Source: Aquipseudomonas alcaligenes MRY13-0052 (GTDB lineage: Bacteria; Pseudomonadota; Gammaproteobacteria; Pseudomonadales; Pseudomonadaceae). From it: a DNA stretch of 64,000 nucleotides. The notes beneath the pieces are model-generated. The model worked only from the letters and a program-made list of their open reading frames with translations. It was not told the origin of the DNA and searched no databases. The translations under genes were made by a program, and so were the position numbers. Positions 1 through 12,405 of this stretch are shown piece after piece. How positions within the stretch are numbered: position 1 is the stretch's first letter; the number at the start of each line of letters is the position of its first letter. The DNA is taken from contig BATO01000005.1 in NCBI GenBank assembly GCA_000474255.1, positions 97,118 through 161,117 of the forward strand, read 5' to 3'.

Positions 1-265
1 CAGCGATATGCGCACCAAAAGCGTCCAGCTGGCGCTGGGCATCGGCCCGCGCCTGGCTCACCTGGCTGCGCTGCTCGTCGAGCGCGAGGGTCATCTGCTG
101 GCTGTCTTCGGCGCTGGGCGCGGCCGGTTTGATCCAGGCGCCCAGGGCGACCCCCGATGCGAGAACCAGCGCCAGCAGCACGCCGCCGAGCGCCAGGAGA
201 ACGCGCAGGTCGAGGCTCAGCGAACGCGCTGCCCCATGCCTGCGGCTCAGAAGAATGATGTGCAT
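1..265 (-). CDS. M23-family peptidase, N-terminal fragment (cut by window edge)
   Basis: Reading leftward from an ATG at 263-265, an open frame runs off the window edge and gives 88 residues. They begin MHIILLSRRHG, continue into a single membrane segment of about 20 residues rich in Leu, Val and Ala, then a short linker and a Gln- and Arg-rich stretch that looks like coiled coil. This start and architecture match the inner-membrane M23 (LytM-type) metallopeptidases encoded between secA and lpxC in Pseudomonas. The zinc-binding peptidase domain would lie outside the window, so the assignment rests on N-terminus and synteny. It is divergent from the DUF721 gene, with 79 bases between the two starts. 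Confidence 0.7.
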   Translation of the reverse strand, partial: MHIILLSRRHGAARSLSLDLRVLLALGGVLLALVLASGVALGAWIKPAAPSAEDSQQMTLALDEQRSQVSQARADAQRQLDAFGAHIA

Positions 266-344
266 GACTTCCCCAATTGATCGAGCATTACCCGGTGCAG
301 CCTTCTGCTACCATGGCCACTCTGTATTCTTCAGGCGTCCTGCC

Positions 345-806
345 ATGTCTTTTCGTCCCTTGCCGGCCCGGTCCCCCGCCGCACTGCTGCGTGAGGAAAA
401 ACCGCTCAAGGCCCTGTTCAACCAGGCCCAGCGCATCGACCATCTACAGCATCTGCTGGAAAGCCAACTGCAACCTGCAGCGCGCGAGCATTGCCGTGTC
501 GCCTCGTGGCGAGAGGGCTGCCTGATGCTGATCATCAGCGACGGCCATTGGGCTACGCGCCTGCGCTACCAGCAACGTCGACTGCAGCGCCAGCTTCAGG
601 CACTCGGAGAGTTCGCGACCTTAACGAAAATCATCTTCAAGGTGCAACCTCCCCAAGGCTCGGCACGTGCACCAGGCCGCACCATCGAACTGTCGGCCTT
701 CGCCGCGGAAAGCATCCAGGCAACCGCCGAAGGCATCGAAGACCCGAAGCTGCGCGCCGCCCTGGAGCGCCTTGCCGAACGCGGCCGCAAAAACCGCGAC
801 GACTGA
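345..806 (+). CDS. DUF721 (DciA-like) family protein
   Basis: A 153-residue protein starting MSFRPLPARSPAALL. Its central part has the DUF721 pattern: an amphipathic helical N-terminus, then a compact alpha/beta region around WREGCLMLIISDGHWATRLRY. The remaining C-terminus is polar. The family includes DciA, the loader of the replicative helicase DnaB in bacteria that lack DnaC. That role is known for the family and only inferred here. The open frame extends further upstream, but the ATG at 345 is preferred because the conserved family N-terminus begins there. The gene faces lpxC tail to tail. Confidence 0.8.
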   Translation: MSFRPLPARSPAALLREEKPLKALFNQAQRIDHLQHLLESQLQPAAREHCRVASWREGCLMLIISDGHWATRLRYQQRRLQRQLQALGEFATLTKIIFKVQPPQGSARAPGRTIELSAFAAESIQATAEGIEDPKLRAALERLAERGRKNRDD

Positions 807-850
807 TCCTCCGCGACAATCCGCCGCTCTGCCCTCCCCTTTTTCCAGCA

Positions 851-881
851 CAAAAAAAGAGGCCACCCAATGGGTGGCCTC
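851..881 (-). terminator. Rho-independent terminator of the dcw/lpxC transcript
   Basis: A perfect stem (AGGCCACCC paired with GGGTGGCCT, 860-880, three-base loop) is followed, reading leftward, by a run of seven T. It lies 24 bases beyond the lpxC stop and also sits in the 98-base gap where the DUF721 gene ends. Confidence 0.85.
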
Positions 882-904
882 CAAAGAAAGGAAAGAGGTA
901 TTGC

Positions 905-1816
905 TTACACGGCCGCTACCGGGCGCATGTAGGAGATGGGTGCGGTCTTGGCGTCTTCGAAGGTGACCACTTCCCAGGCATCCTTGTCGGCGATCAGTGC
1001 ACGCAGCAGGCGATTGTTGAGTGCATGACCGGACTTGTAGCCACGGAACTCGCCGATGAGGCTGTTGCCGAGCAGGTAGAGGTCGCCGATGGCATCGAGG
1101 ATCTTGTGCTTGACGAATTCGTCCTCGTAACGGAGGCCGTCTTCGTTCAATACGCTGTCCTCGTCAACCACGATGGCGTTCTCGACACTGCCGCCCAGGG
1201 CCAGATTGTGCGAGCGAAGGAATTCCAGATCACGCACGAAACCGAAGGTACGGGCGCGGCTGACTTCCTTGACGAAGGTGGTGCTGGAAAAATCGACAGA
1301 CGCTTTCTGAGTGCGACCGTTGACCACCGGGTGGTCGAAGTCGATCTCGAAAGTGACCTTGAAACCATCGAACGGTACGAAGGTGGCGCGCTTGTCGCCA
1401 TCCTGCACGCTCACTTCACGTTTGATGCGAATGAAGCGCTTGGCTGCGTCCTGTTCCTCGAGGCCAGCGGACTGGATGAGGAATACGAACGGACCGGCGC
1501 TGCCATCCATGATCGGTACTTCGGCTGCGGACAGCTCGACATAGGCGTTGTCGATGCCCAGGCCAGCCATGGCCGAGAGCAGGTGCTCGACCGTGCCGAC
1601 CTTGACGTCGCCATTGAAAAGGTTGGTGGACATGGTGGTCTCACCGACGTTTTCGGCATAGGCGGCGATCTGGACGACGGGGTCCAGGTCGGTACGGCAG
1701 AACACGATGCCGGTATCCACAGGGGCGGGCTTGAGGGTCAGGTAGACCTTTTCCCCGGAATGCAGCCCTACGCCTGTGGCTCGGATGACGTTCTTTAAAG
1801 TGCGTTGTTTGATCAT
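905..1816 (-). CDS. lpxC: UDP-3-O-acyl-N-acetylglucosamine deacetylase LpxC
   Basis: LpxC is the zinc deacetylase that commits UDP-GlcNAc derivatives to lipid A synthesis in the cytoplasm. The protein is 303 residues, the usual Pseudomonas length. Visible signatures are GVGLHSG near residue 15, the TVEH motif with zinc ligand His78 and catalytic Glu77, and the [10 protein letters not shown] segment near residues 236-245 that supplies the other zinc ligands, His237 and Asp241. It is the last gene of the dcw cluster, 112 bases after ftsZ, so it may have its own promoter. A strong terminator follows. Confidence 0.98.
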   Translation of the reverse strand: MIKQRTLKNVIRATGVGLHSGEKVYLTLKPAPVDTGIVFCRTDLDPVVQIAAYAENVGETTMSTNLFNGDVKVGTVEHLLSAMAGLGIDNAYVELSAAEVPIMDGSAGPFVFLIQSAGLEEQDAAKRFIRIKREVSVQDGDKRATFVPFDGFKVTFEIDFDHPVVNGRTQKASVDFSSTTFVKEVSRARTFGFVRDLEFLRSHNLALGGSVENAIVVDEDSVLNEDGLRYEDEFVKHKILDAIGDLYLLGNSLIGEFRGYKSGHALNNRLLRALIADKDAWEVVTFEDAKTAPISYMRPVAAV

Positions 1817-1868
1817 GGCAGTGGCCGCTTTCGCGCTAGTTGCGAACAGTTTTCAACAATGGCCGGGG

Positions 1869-1903
1869 ATGATAGCAGAACCGGCCTTTGCTGAACACCA
1901 ATC
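1869..1903 (-). promoter_or_regulatory. Possible lpxC promoter between ftsZ and lpxC
   Basis: Reading leftward, a TATCAT hexamer (complement of 1869-1874) could act as a -10 element about 55 bases before the lpxC start. Only a poor -35 match (TGTTCA) lies 17 bases upstream. The 112-base gap is the largest inside the dcw cluster. The element itself is weak evidence. Confidence 0.3.
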
Positions 1904-1928
1904 ACAGACATAGCGTCGATAAACTTCA

Positions 1929-3116
1929 TCAATCGGCCTGACGACGCAGGAAGGCCGGAATGTCCAGGTAATCCAGGTCATCCTGGGGGTTCATCTTGGC
2001 GGCGGTTGCGGCGCTGCCATGAGCCTGGTTGCGCATGACGGTCGGACGGTCCAGGTCACGGTAGTTGACCGACGGCTGTTCAGCGCGCTGCTGTGCCGGG
2101 GCGGCCACGGCGGCGGTGGACTGAACGGTGTTGTCGACGACCTTGACCGGTTTTTCCAGGCGCGCGCCCAGACCGGTGGCGACCACGGTGACGTGCAGCT
2201 CGTCGCGCATGTCCGGATCGATCACGGTGCCCACCTTGACGGTGGCGTGTTCGGAAGCGAACTGCTCGATGATGTTGCCGACATCGGAGTACTCACCCAG
2301 GGACAGGTCGGGACCGGCGGTGATGTTGACCAGGATGCCGCGGGCGCCCTGCAGGTTGACGTCATCCAGCAACGGGTTGCGGATGGCTTCCTCGGTGGCT
2401 TCACGGGCGCGATTCGGACCGCTGGCGCAGCCGGTACCCATCATCGCCATGCCCATTTCGCTCATCACGGTCTTCACGTCGGCGAAGTCGACGTTGATCA
2501 TGCCGGGACGCTTGATGATGTCGGAGATACCGCGAACGGCACCGGCCAGCACGTCATCCGCCTTGGAGAACGCGGACAGCAGGCTCGCGTCCTTGCCGAG
2601 GATGGTCAGCAGCTTCTCGTTGGGGATGGTGATCAGCGAGTCGACGCTTTCCGACAGCGCGCGGATGCCCTCATCGGCGATCTGCATGCGCTTGCGGCCT
2701 TCGAACGGGAACGGACGGGTCACCACCGCAACGGTGAGGATGCCCATGTCCTTGGCCACTTCAGCGATGATCGGCGCCGCACCGGTACCGGTACCGCCAC
2801 CCATGCCGGTGGTGATGAAGACCATGTCGGTGCCTTGCAGCACTTCGGCGATGCGCTCGCGGTCTTCCAGGGCGGCCTGGCGGCCGATTTCCGGATTGGC
2901 ACCTGCGCCCAGACCCTTGGTAACGCCTGGGCCGAGTTGCAGGACGGTGCGCGCACCGACGTTCTTCAGAGCCTGGGCATCGGTGTTGGCGCAGATGAAC
3001 TCGACGCCTTCGATGTTGCTCTTGGCCATGTGATTGACCGCGTTACCGCCGCCACCACCTACGCCGATTACCTTGATCACCGCGGTTTGCGGGACGTTAT
3101 CTACGAGTTCGAACAT
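1929..3116 (-). CDS. ftsZ: Cell division protein FtsZ
   Basis: FtsZ is the tubulin-like GTPase that polymerises into the Z ring at mid-cell. The 395-residue product has the tubulin signature GGGTGTG at residues 106-112 and the GVGGGGGNAVN nucleotide-binding loop near residue 18. The T7-loop segment NVDFADVKTV is present. After a variable Ala- and Gln-rich linker comes the conserved C-terminal tail DDLDYLDIPAFLRRQ, which binds FtsA and ZipA. It follows ftsA after 47 bases, and the end of the mRNA leader contains a purine-rich ribosome binding site (GGAAGGAGAGG). Confidence 0.99.
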   Translation of the reverse strand: MFELVDNVPQTAVIKVIGVGGGGGNAVNHMAKSNIEGVEFICANTDAQALKNVGARTVLQLGPGVTKGLGAGANPEIGRQAALEDRERIAEVLQGTDMVFITTGMGGGTGTGAAPIIAEVAKDMGILTVAVVTRPFPFEGRKRMQIADEGIRALSESVDSLITIPNEKLLTILGKDASLLSAFSKADDVLAGAVRGISDIIKRPGMINVDFADVKTVMSEMGMAMMGTGCASGPNRAREATEEAIRNPLLDDVNLQGARGILVNITAGPDLSLGEYSDVGNIIEQFASEHATVKVGTVIDPDMRDELHVTVVATGLGARLEKPVKVVDNTVQSTAAVAAPAQQRAEQPSVNYRDLDRPTVMRNQAHGSAATAAKMNPQDDLDYLDIPAFLRRQAD

Positions 3117-3163
3117 TTCCCCTCTCCTTCCTTTTCTAGTTGTATCGCCTACTGCAAAACTCT

Positions 3164-4414
3164 TTAGAAGTTGCCCTGGACCCAGCGCTTGAGCCGTTCC
3201 AGAACAGGTGTCTTGGGTTCGTCACTGAAGCTGCCCAGACCGCCGGACATCGAAATGCCGTCGGACTGCTTCTGCAGGCCGTACATGAGCAGGCCAACGC
3301 CGGTCGAGTAGATCGGGTTGCGCACCACGTCGCTCAGCCCCTTGACGCTATGCGGCACGCCCAGGCGCACCGGCATGTGGAAAATCTCTTCGGCGAGTTC
3401 GACCGCGCCCTCCATCTTCGCGGTACCGCCGGTCAGGACGATGCCCGCCGGGATCAGGTCCTCGTAGCCGCTGCGGCGCAGCTCGGCCTGGATCAGGGTG
3501 AAGAGCTCGTCGTAACGTGGCTCGACCACTTCGGCCAGTGCCTGGCGCGAGAGTTCCCGCGGCGGGCGGTCACCGACGCTCGGCACCTTGATGGTTTCGC
3601 CGGCACCGGCCAGCTTGGCCAGGGCACAGGCGTAGCGGATCTTGATCTCTTCGGCGTACTGGGTGGGCGTACGCAAGGCCATGGCGATGTCGTTGGTCAC
3701 CTGGTCGCCGGCGATCGGGATCACCGCGGTATGACGGATCGCGCCCTCGGTGAAGATGGCGATGTCGGTGGTGCCGCCGCCGATGTCCACCAGGCACACG
3801 CCCAGCTCCTTCTCGTCGTCGGTGAGCACCGAGTAGGCCGAGGCCAGCTGCTCGAGGATGATGTCGTCCACCTCCAGGCCGCAGCGGCGCACGCACTTCT
3901 CGATGTTCTGCGCCGCGTTCACCGCGCAGGTCACCACATGCACCTTGGCTTCCAGGCGCACGCCTGACATGCCCAGGGGCTCGCGCACCCCTTCCTGGTT
4001 ATCGATCACGTAGTCCTGGGCCAGGGTGTGCAGCACCCGTTGGTCAGCCGGGATGGCAACGGCCTGAGCGGCGTCGAGCACGCGCTCGATGTCCGCCGGG
4101 CTCACCTCGCGATCACGGATCGCCACGATGCCGTGGGAGTTCAGGCTGCGGATGTGATTGCCGGCCACGCCGACGAAGGCCGAGTGGATGCGGCAGCCCG
4201 CCATCATCTGCGCCTCTTCCACCGCGCGCTGGATGGACTGCACGGTGGACTCGATGTTCACCACCACGCCCTTCTTCAGGCCGCGGGAGGGATGGGTGCC
4301 GATCCCGACGATCTCCAGCTGGCCGTCGGCCGCGATCTCGCCCACCAGCGCCACCACCTTGGAGGTGCCGATATCCAGGCCGACGATCATCTTGCCGCTC
4401 TGCACGCTTGCCAT
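3164..4414 (-). CDS. ftsA: Cell division protein FtsA
   Basis: FtsA is the actin-like ATPase that tethers FtsZ filaments to the membrane. The product is 416 residues. It has the N-terminal phosphate-1 motif IVGLDIGTSKV, the phosphate-2 motif VDIGGGTTDIAIF near the middle, an adenosine motif GIVLTGGTAKM toward the end, and a C-terminal amphipathic helix (VLERLKRWVQGNF) for membrane attachment. The ATG at 4414 is chosen because GAGGAGAAGG precedes it by about 8 bases. A longer in-frame ATG at 4441 would overlap the end of ftsQ and lacks that signal. Confidence 0.98.
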   Translation of the reverse strand: MASVQSGKMIVGLDIGTSKVVALVGEIAADGQLEIVGIGTHPSRGLKKGVVVNIESTVQSIQRAVEEAQMMAGCRIHSAFVGVAGNHIRSLNSHGIVAIRDREVSPADIERVLDAAQAVAIPADQRVLHTLAQDYVIDNQEGVREPLGMSGVRLEAKVHVVTCAVNAAQNIEKCVRRCGLEVDDIILEQLASAYSVLTDDEKELGVCLVDIGGGTTDIAIFTEGAIRHTAVIPIAGDQVTNDIAMALRTPTQYAEEIKIRYACALAKLAGAGETIKVPSVGDRPPRELSRQALAEVVEPRYDELFTLIQAELRRSGYEDLIPAGIVLTGGTAKMEGAVELAEEIFHMPVRLGVPHSVKGLSDVVRNPIYSTGVGLLMYGLQKQSDGISMSGGLGSFSDEPKTPVLERLKRWVQGNF

Positions 4415-4430
4415 GGTTCTAACCTTCTCC

Positions 4431-5294
4431 TCAATTCGCACGGCTGGCTACGGCCGCCGCGGGTGCCTCTACCGGGGTTCGCCACGCTACCGCCAAGCCG
4501 TTGGGGTAACGCAGGTCGACGCGCTCGATGTTGGCGATCTGTTCTTTGAGCGTCTTCTCGTAGATCGAGATGAAGCGACGCATCTTTTCCACCAGATGAT
4601 CCCTACCCAGGAGGATCTCCACGCCCTGTCCGGTGGACAGGAACCAGCTGCCGCGCTCGCGCAGCTCCAGTCGGGTGATGGAGAACCCGAGCGGGCGCAA
4701 CATCTGGCTGAGCATCTGGTACTGCTGCATCACCTGTTCCTGGGCGCGCTGGGGCCCCCACAGCTGCGGCAGTTGTTCGTAATGGGCCAGTTCACGCGGG
4801 GTGAAGGCCTGGCCCTGGTTGTTCAGCAGTGCCTCGTCGCCCCAGCGGGCGATCGGCAGTTGTTCTTCAAGGCGGATCATCACCTGATCCGGCCATACCC
4901 GGCGCACCTCGGCGTGGGCGATCCAGGGCATCTGCTCCAGCTCGCTGCGCATGCCGGCCAGGTCGATGCTGAAGAAGCTCGCCGCGATGTACGGGGCGAT
5001 GCGCTGCTGCACCGCCTGCTGGCTGATGTAGCTCAGGTCGCCCTGCACGTTGATCTTGGCGATGGGGCGATCCGCATAGGGCAGCAACCGCTGCGCCGCT
5101 TCATAGGCACCGAACCCCAGCACCACCAGCACCACCGGCCAGACCAGGCGTTTGAACACGCTGAAGTTCGGCTTGGGCAGGCGGGTGCTGAGCGGCTCCT
5201 TGGCCACCATCCGGCTGGCACCACGCGGCACCGGCTTGCGCTGGGGAGCGCGGCCGATGGCGGGTTGCGGATGACGGATCGCGGCGCCACGCAT
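4431..5294 (-). CDS. ftsQ: Cell division protein FtsQ
   Basis: FtsQ is a bitopic membrane protein that recruits FtsL/FtsB and the late divisome. The 287-residue product has a basic, Pro-rich cytoplasmic N-terminus, one membrane segment near residues 50-65 ([15 protein letters not shown]), and a periplasmic POTRA domain starting around [14 protein letters not shown]. The beta domain follows, with the [10 protein letters not shown] and [13 protein letters not shown] segments typical of the family. It begins four bases after the ddlB stop, with a GAGG ribosome binding site inside the end of ddlB. Confidence 0.97.
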   Translation of the reverse strand: MRGAAIRHPQPAIGRAPQRKPVPRGASRMVAKEPLSTRLPKPNFSVFKRLVWPVVLVVLGFGAYEAAQRLLPYADRPIAKINVQGDLSYISQQAVQQRIAPYIAASFFSIDLAGMRSELEQMPWIAHAEVRRVWPDQVMIRLEEQLPIARWGDEALLNNQGQAFTPRELAHYEQLPQLWGPQRAQEQVMQQYQMLSQMLRPLGFSITRLELRERGSWFLSTGQGVEILLGRDHLVEKMRRFISIYEKTLKEQIANIERVDLRYPNGLAVAWRTPVEAPAAAVASRAN

Positions 5295-5298
5295 GTGC

Positions 5299-7692
<2,394 letters not shown>

Positions 7693-7700
<8 letters not shown>

Positions 7701-8763
7701 GGGCCACCTCCAGGCAGATATCGACCACGCTGCGGGTGGCATCGGGCTTGGCCAGACTGCGGGCGATAGCGCCCATGGCCTTGAGTCGTTCGGGTTGCAT
7801 CAGTACCTCGGTCAACCGCGCGGCGAGTGTGGCCGCGTCGGTGGCATGTTGCGGGAGAAGGAAGGCCGCGCCCTCCTTCGCCAGGTAATCGGCATTGCGC
7901 GACTGGTGATCGTCGATCGCATGGGGCAGCGGCACCAGGAAGGACGGCAACCCGGCGGCGGCGAGCTCGCTGACGGTCAGCGCGCCGGAGCGGCAGATGA
8001 CCAGATCGGCCCAGGCATAGGCCCGCGCCATATCCTTGATGAAGGGTGCGACCTCCGCTTCGACACCGGCTTCGCGATAACGCTCCGCGGTGACTCCATC
8101 GTGATTCTTGCCGGCCTGGTGGAACACCTGCGGGCGCAGCTCGGCGGGCAGCAAGGCAACGGCTGCCGGCAGCAATTTGTTCAACGGCTCGGCGCCCAGG
8201 CTGCCACCCAGCACCAGCAGGCGCGGCGTGCGGCCGGCCAGGGCATCGCGCGGAGTTTCCAGGAACAGCTCTTCGCGCACCGGGTTGCCGGTGGTACGGC
8301 GCTTGTCGCTGGTGCCGAAGGTGTCGGGGAAGGCTTCGCACACGCGGCTGGCGAAGGGCGCCAGGCTGCGGTTGGCGGTGCCGGCGACGGCGTTCTGCTC
8401 GTGGATCACCAGCGGTACGCCGGCCAGGCGCGCGGCCAGGCCGCCGGGGCCGGTCACGTAACCGCCCATGCCCAGTACGCAGACGGGCTTCAGCTCGCTT
8501 ACCACACGGCGCGCCTGGAACAGCGAGCGCACCAGGGCGAAGGGCGCCTTGAGCAGGGATTTCACCCCCTTGCCACGCAGGCCGGTGACCTGGATCAGGT
8601 GCAGCGGCAGGCCGGCCTGGGGCACCAGGTCATTCTCGATGCCGCGCGGGGTACCCAGCCAGTGCACGCTGTAGCCGCGGGACTGGAACTCACGGGCGCA
8701 GGCCAGGGCGGGGAACACATGCCCACCGGTGCCGCCTGCCATGATCAATACGTTGCCACTCAT
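7693..8763 (-). CDS. murG: Lipid II synthase, GlcNAc transferase MurG
   Basis: MurG is the peripheral membrane glycosyltransferase (GT28, GT-B fold) that converts lipid I to lipid II. At 356 residues it has normal length. The GGTGGH donor-site loop is at residues 10-15. The hydrophobic patch around the [19 protein letters not shown] segment fits membrane association. The [10 protein letters not shown] and [26 protein letters not shown] motifs mark the C-terminal UDP-GlcNAc site. It overlaps the ftsW stop by four bases. Confidence 0.98.
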
Positions 8764-9968
8764 GGGCGCACCTCTTCTTCGAGGAAGTCGCTCTCGACGA
8801 ACTCGATGTCTTCATTGCCCAGATGGGTCCGGCTCTCCCATTCGATCCGCAGCAGCAGCGCGAGGCAGACGCAGCAGATCACCAGGGAGCTGCCGCCGTA
8901 GCTGAGGAACGGCAGGGTCAGGCCCTTGGTCGGCAGCAGGCCTACGTTCACGCCGATGTTGATCAGCACCTGGCCGATCCACTGGAAGGCCAGGCCATAG
9001 GCCACATAGGCCGAGAAATACTGGCGCGCGCGCTCGGCGCACAGGCCGATGTGCAGCGCGCGCACGCTGACGAACACGAACAGGCCGACCGTCGCCAGTG
9101 CGCCGACCATGCCCAGCTCCTCCGCCAACACGGCAAAGACGAAGTCGGTGTGCGCCTCGGGCAGGTAGAACTGCTTCTGGATGCTGTTGCCCAGGCCGAC
9201 GCCGAACCATTCGCCACGGCCGAAGGCGATCAGCGCCTGGCTCAACTGGTAGCCGGCGCCGTACTGGTCGGCCCAGGGGTCGATGAAGTTGGTCAGACGC
9301 TGCATCCGGTAACTCTGGCTGGTCATCACCAGTATCCCGGCCCCCAGTACCGCACCGACCAGCGGTACGAAGCGCACCAGGTTGATGCCGCCGAGGAACA
9401 GCATGGCGATGCACGAGCCCACCAGCACGACGGTGGCGCCGAAGTCCGGCTCCGCCAGCAGCAGCACGGCGATGGGGCCGAGCACCAGCATGGGCTTGAT
9501 GAAACCGGTGAGCTTCTCGCGCACTTCATCCTGGCGACGCACCAGGTAGCCGGCGATGAACATCACGGTGAACAGCTTGGCCAGTTCGGACGGCTGCAGG
9601 TTGAACAGGCCGAAGCCGATCCAGCGCTTGGCACCGTTGACCTCGCGACCGATGCCCGGCAGCAGCACCAGGATCAGCAGCACGAAGGCGAGCAGCATCA
9701 GGCGCGCGCCATGGCGCTGCCAGAAGCTCATGGGCACCTGCAGGGTAATGATGCAGGCGACCCCGCCGATGGCCAGGTAGATCAGATGGCGGATGGAGTG
9801 ATAAAGCGGATTGCCGGACAGCGCTGCCGCCACCTCGGACGACGCCGAGGTGATCATCACCAGGCCCAGGCCGAGCAGCGCCAGGCAACCCGCGAGCAGC
9901 GGGAAGTCCAGGTCGATGCCACGGCGACTGCGCAGTGGCGACTGCAGGGCGAACAGGCGGGCCAGCAT
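8760..9968 (-). CDS. ftsW: Lipid II polymerase FtsW (SEDS family)
   Basis: FtsW is the septal SEDS glycosyltransferase that works with FtsI (PBP3). The 402-residue protein is strongly hydrophobic with about ten membrane segments. It contains the conserved GINLVRFVPL-type loop, GYQLSQALIAFGRGEWFG and the C-terminal LPTKGLTLPFLSYGGSS signature. The start at 9968 shares one base with the murD stop (TGATG). Longer in-frame extensions would run back into murD and lack the family pattern. Confidence 0.97.
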   Translation of the reverse strand: MLARLFALQSPLRSRRGIDLDFPLLAGCLALLGLGLVMITSASSEVAAALSGNPLYHSIRHLIYLAIGGVACIITLQVPMSFWQRHGARLMLLAFVLLILVLLPGIGREVNGAKRWIGFGLFNLQPSELAKLFTVMFIAGYLVRRQDEVREKLTGFIKPMLVLGPIAVLLLAEPDFGATVVLVGSCIAMLFLGGINLVRFVPLVGAVLGAGILVMTSQSYRMQRLTNFIDPWADQYGAGYQLSQALIAFGRGEWFGVGLGNSIQKQFYLPEAHTDFVFAVLAEELGMVGALATVGLFVFVSVRALHIGLCAERARQYFSAYVAYGLAFQWIGQVLINIGVNVGLLPTKGLTLPFLSYGGSSLVICCVCLALLLRIEWESRTHLGNEDIEFVESDFLEEEVRP

Positions 9969-11314
9969 CAGGCAAGACCCTCCGCAGCCTGGGCGAACAG
10001 GCGCCCGCGTTCTTCGAAGTTCTTGAACATGTCGAGACTGGCACAGGCGGGCGACAGCAGCACGGCGTCCCCTTCCTGGGCGAGTTCGGCGCAACGGCTC
10101 ACGGCCTCATCCAGGGTGCGCACCCGTACCAGCGGCAATGCATCGCCCAGGACAGAGGCGATCTGCTCGGCATCACGCCCCAGCAGCACCACGGCACGGC
10201 AGAAGCGCGCAACGGGCTCGCGCATGCTGGAGAAGTCGGCGCCCTTGCCATCGCCGCCGGCGATCAGCACCAGCTTGCCATCGATGTCGGCGCCCAGCCC
10301 TTCGATCGCCGCCAAAGCGGCGCCGACGTTGGTGGCCTTGGAGTCGTCGTAATACGCCACGCCGTTGCGCTCGCGTACCCACTGGCAGCGATGGGCCAGG
10401 CCGGTGAAGGTCTTCAGGGTTTCCAGCATCGGCTCCATGGGCAGCCCCACGGCATGGCCGAGGGCCAGGGCCGCCAGGGCATTGGCCTGGTTGTGGGCGC
10501 CACGGATCTTCAGCTCGCGCACGGGCAGCAGCTTGTCGAACTGGAAGGCCAGGTATTTCTCGCCGCCCTCCTCGACCAGGCCGAAGCCCTTGAAGTCGGG
10601 TTTGTTCAGGCCGAAGGTCCAGCACGGCAGTTGGTCGGCCACCAGCGGCCGGGACAACGCGTCGCCACGATTGACCACGACCTGCCGGGCACCGCGGAAG
10701 ATGCGATGCTTGGCCAGGTGATAGGCCTGCATGTCGGCGTAGCGGTCCATATGGTCTTCGCTGACATTGAGCACCGTGGCCACCTCGGCATTGAGCCGAT
10801 CGGTGGTTTCCAGCTGGAAGCTGGACAGCTCCATGACATACAGGTCGATGTCGTCGGCCAGCAGATCCAGCGCCGGAGTGCCCAGGTTGCCGCCAACGGC
10901 GACCTTGCGCCCGGCCGCCAGCGCCATCTCGCCCACCAGGGTGGTGACGGTGCTCTTGGCATTGGAACCGCTGATGGCGACGATCGGCGCCTTGGCGTAG
11001 CGGGCGAACAGTTCGATATCACCAGACAGCTTGACGCCGCGCTTGGCCGCTTCCTGCAACGCCGGGGTGGCCAGGGCCAGGCCGGGGCTCACGTAAAGCT
11101 CGCTGGCACGGCTGAGGAAGTCCACGTCCAGTTCGCCGCAACGCACTTCCACGCCCGAGTACTGGGCACGCAGGGTGGCCAGCTCGGGCGGATTCTCGCG
11201 CGTGTCGGCCACGGCGAAACGCACGCCCTGGCGCGCCAGGAAGCGCACCAGGGACATGCCGCTCTTGCCGAGGCCGACAACGATGCGGAACTGGTCGGAA
11301 GCGATCAGGCTCAT
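9968..11314 (-). CDS. murD: UDP-N-acetylmuramoyl-L-alanine--D-glutamate ligase MurD
   Basis: MurD adds D-Glu to UDP-MurNAc-L-Ala. The product is 448 residues. The N-terminal Rossmann-like segment IVVGLGKSGMSLVRFL binds the UDP part. The ATP loop reads GSNAKST at residues 116-122 rather than the textbook GTNGKST. The C-terminal motif YYDDSKATN is intact. It starts seven bases after the mraY stop. Confidence 0.97.
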   Translation of the reverse strand: MSLIASDQFRIVVGLGKSGMSLVRFLARQGVRFAVADTRENPPELATLRAQYSGVEVRCGELDVDFLSRASELYVSPGLALATPALQEAAKRGVKLSGDIELFARYAKAPIVAISGSNAKSTVTTLVGEMALAAGRKVAVGGNLGTPALDLLADDIDLYVMELSSFQLETTDRLNAEVATVLNVSEDHMDRYADMQAYHLAKHRIFRGARQVVVNRGDALSRPLVADQLPCWTFGLNKPDFKGFGLVEEGGEKYLAFQFDKLLPVRELKIRGAHNQANALAALALGHAVGLPMEPMLETLKTFTGLAHRCQWVRERNGVAYYDDSKATNVGAALAAIEGLGADIDGKLVLIAGGDGKGADFSSMREPVARFCRAVVLLGRDAEQIASVLGDALPLVRVRTLDEAVSRCAELAQEGDAVLLSPACASLDMFKNFEERGRLFAQAAEGLA

Positions 11315-11321
11315 GGTCTCC

Positions 11322-12353
11322 TCAACGCAGCTTCAAGGTGGCGAGGCCGATCAGCACGAGGATCACGGTAATGATCCAGAAGCGCACGATCACGCGGGGC
11401 TCGGGCCAGCCTTTCAGTTCGAAGTGGTGGTGGATAGGGGCCATGCGGAATACACGACGGCCGGTCAGCTTGAACGAGGCGACCTGGATCATCACGGACA
11501 GGGTCTCCATGACGAACACGCCGCCCATGATGAACAGCACCACTTCCTGGCGCACGATCACGGCGATGGTGCCCAGGGCGGCGCCCAGCGCCAGGGCGCC
11601 GACGTCACCCATGAAGACCTGGGCCGGGTAGGTGTTGAACCAGAGGAAGCCGAGGCCGGCACCGACCAGGGCGGCGCAGAACACGATAAGCTCGCCCGCA
11701 CCCGGCACGTAGGGGATGAACAGGTATTCGGCGAATTTGATGTTGCCCGACAGGTAGCAGAAGATCCCCAGCGCGCCGCCGACCATCACGGTCGGCATGA
11801 TCGCCAGGCCGTCCAGGCCGTCGGTCAGGTTCACCGCGTTGCTCGAGCCGACGATCACGAAATAGGTCAGCACGATGAAGCCCGCGCCCAGCGGGATACC
11901 AACGTCCTTGATCAGCGGCAGGATCAGGGTGGTCTCCACCGGGCTGGTGGCGGTCATATAAAGGAAGACCGCCGCACCGATGCCGAATACCGATTGCCAG
12001 AAGTATTTCCAGCGGCTCGGCAGGCCACGGGAGTTCTTCTCGATCACCTTGCGGTAGTCATCCACCCAGCCGATGGCGCCGAACAGCAGGGTCACACCGA
12101 GGACCACCCAGACATAGCGGTTGGACAGGTCGGCCCAGAGCAGCGTGCTGATACCGATGGCGGTGAGGATCAACGCGCCGCCCATGGTCGGAGTACCGGA
12201 CTTGGAGAGGTGCGATTGCGGCCCGTCGTTGCGCACGGACTGGCCGATCTGGCGCACCTGCAGGGTGCGGATCATCCAGGGTCCGAGGCACAGCGACAGC
12301 GACAGCGCCGTGAGGACGCCGAGAATCCCGCGCAGGGTCAGGTACTGGAACAC
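11322..12353 (-). CDS. mraY: Phospho-MurNAc-pentapeptide transferase MraY, shortened N-terminus
   Basis: MraY transfers phospho-MurNAc-pentapeptide to undecaprenyl phosphate to form lipid I. From the GTG at 12353 it is 343 residues with ten membrane segments. The catalytic WVDDYRKV pair, the [13 protein letters not shown] motif and the [12 protein letters not shown] histidine loop are all present. Family members have about 17 more residues. Those residues are encoded just upstream from an ATG at 12403 ([11 protein letters not shown]...), but in another frame that stops after about 21 codons. Initiation at GTG is supported by AAGGGG five bases before it. This is either a sequencing error in a G run or a true reassigned start; see findings. 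Confidence 0.92.
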   Translation of the reverse strand: MFQYLTLRGILGVLTALSLSLCLGPWMIRTLQVRQIGQSVRNDGPQSHLSKSGTPTMGGALILTAIGISTLLWADLSNRYVWVVLGVTLLFGAIGWVDDYRKVIEKNSRGLPSRWKYFWQSVFGIGAAVFLYMTATSPVETTLILPLIKDVGIPLGAGFIVLTYFVIVGSSNAVNLTDGLDGLAIMPTVMVGGALGIFCYLSGNIKFAEYLFIPYVPGAGELIVFCAALVGAGLGFLWFNTYPAQVFMGDVGALALGAALGTIAVIVRQEVVLFIMGGVFVMETLSVMIQVASFKLTGRRVFRMAPIHHHFELKGWPEPRVIVRFWIITVILVLIGLATLKLR

Positions 12354-12405
12354 CCGAACCCCTTGTAGAACTGTTGCAGGTACTCAGCGAGCAGCAGCAG
12401 CATGA

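Noticed and set aside
491..1798. Long plus-strand open frame of 435 codons opposite lpxC
   Set aside because: It lies antisense to a complete lpxC with all motifs; high GC content creates such shadow frames.
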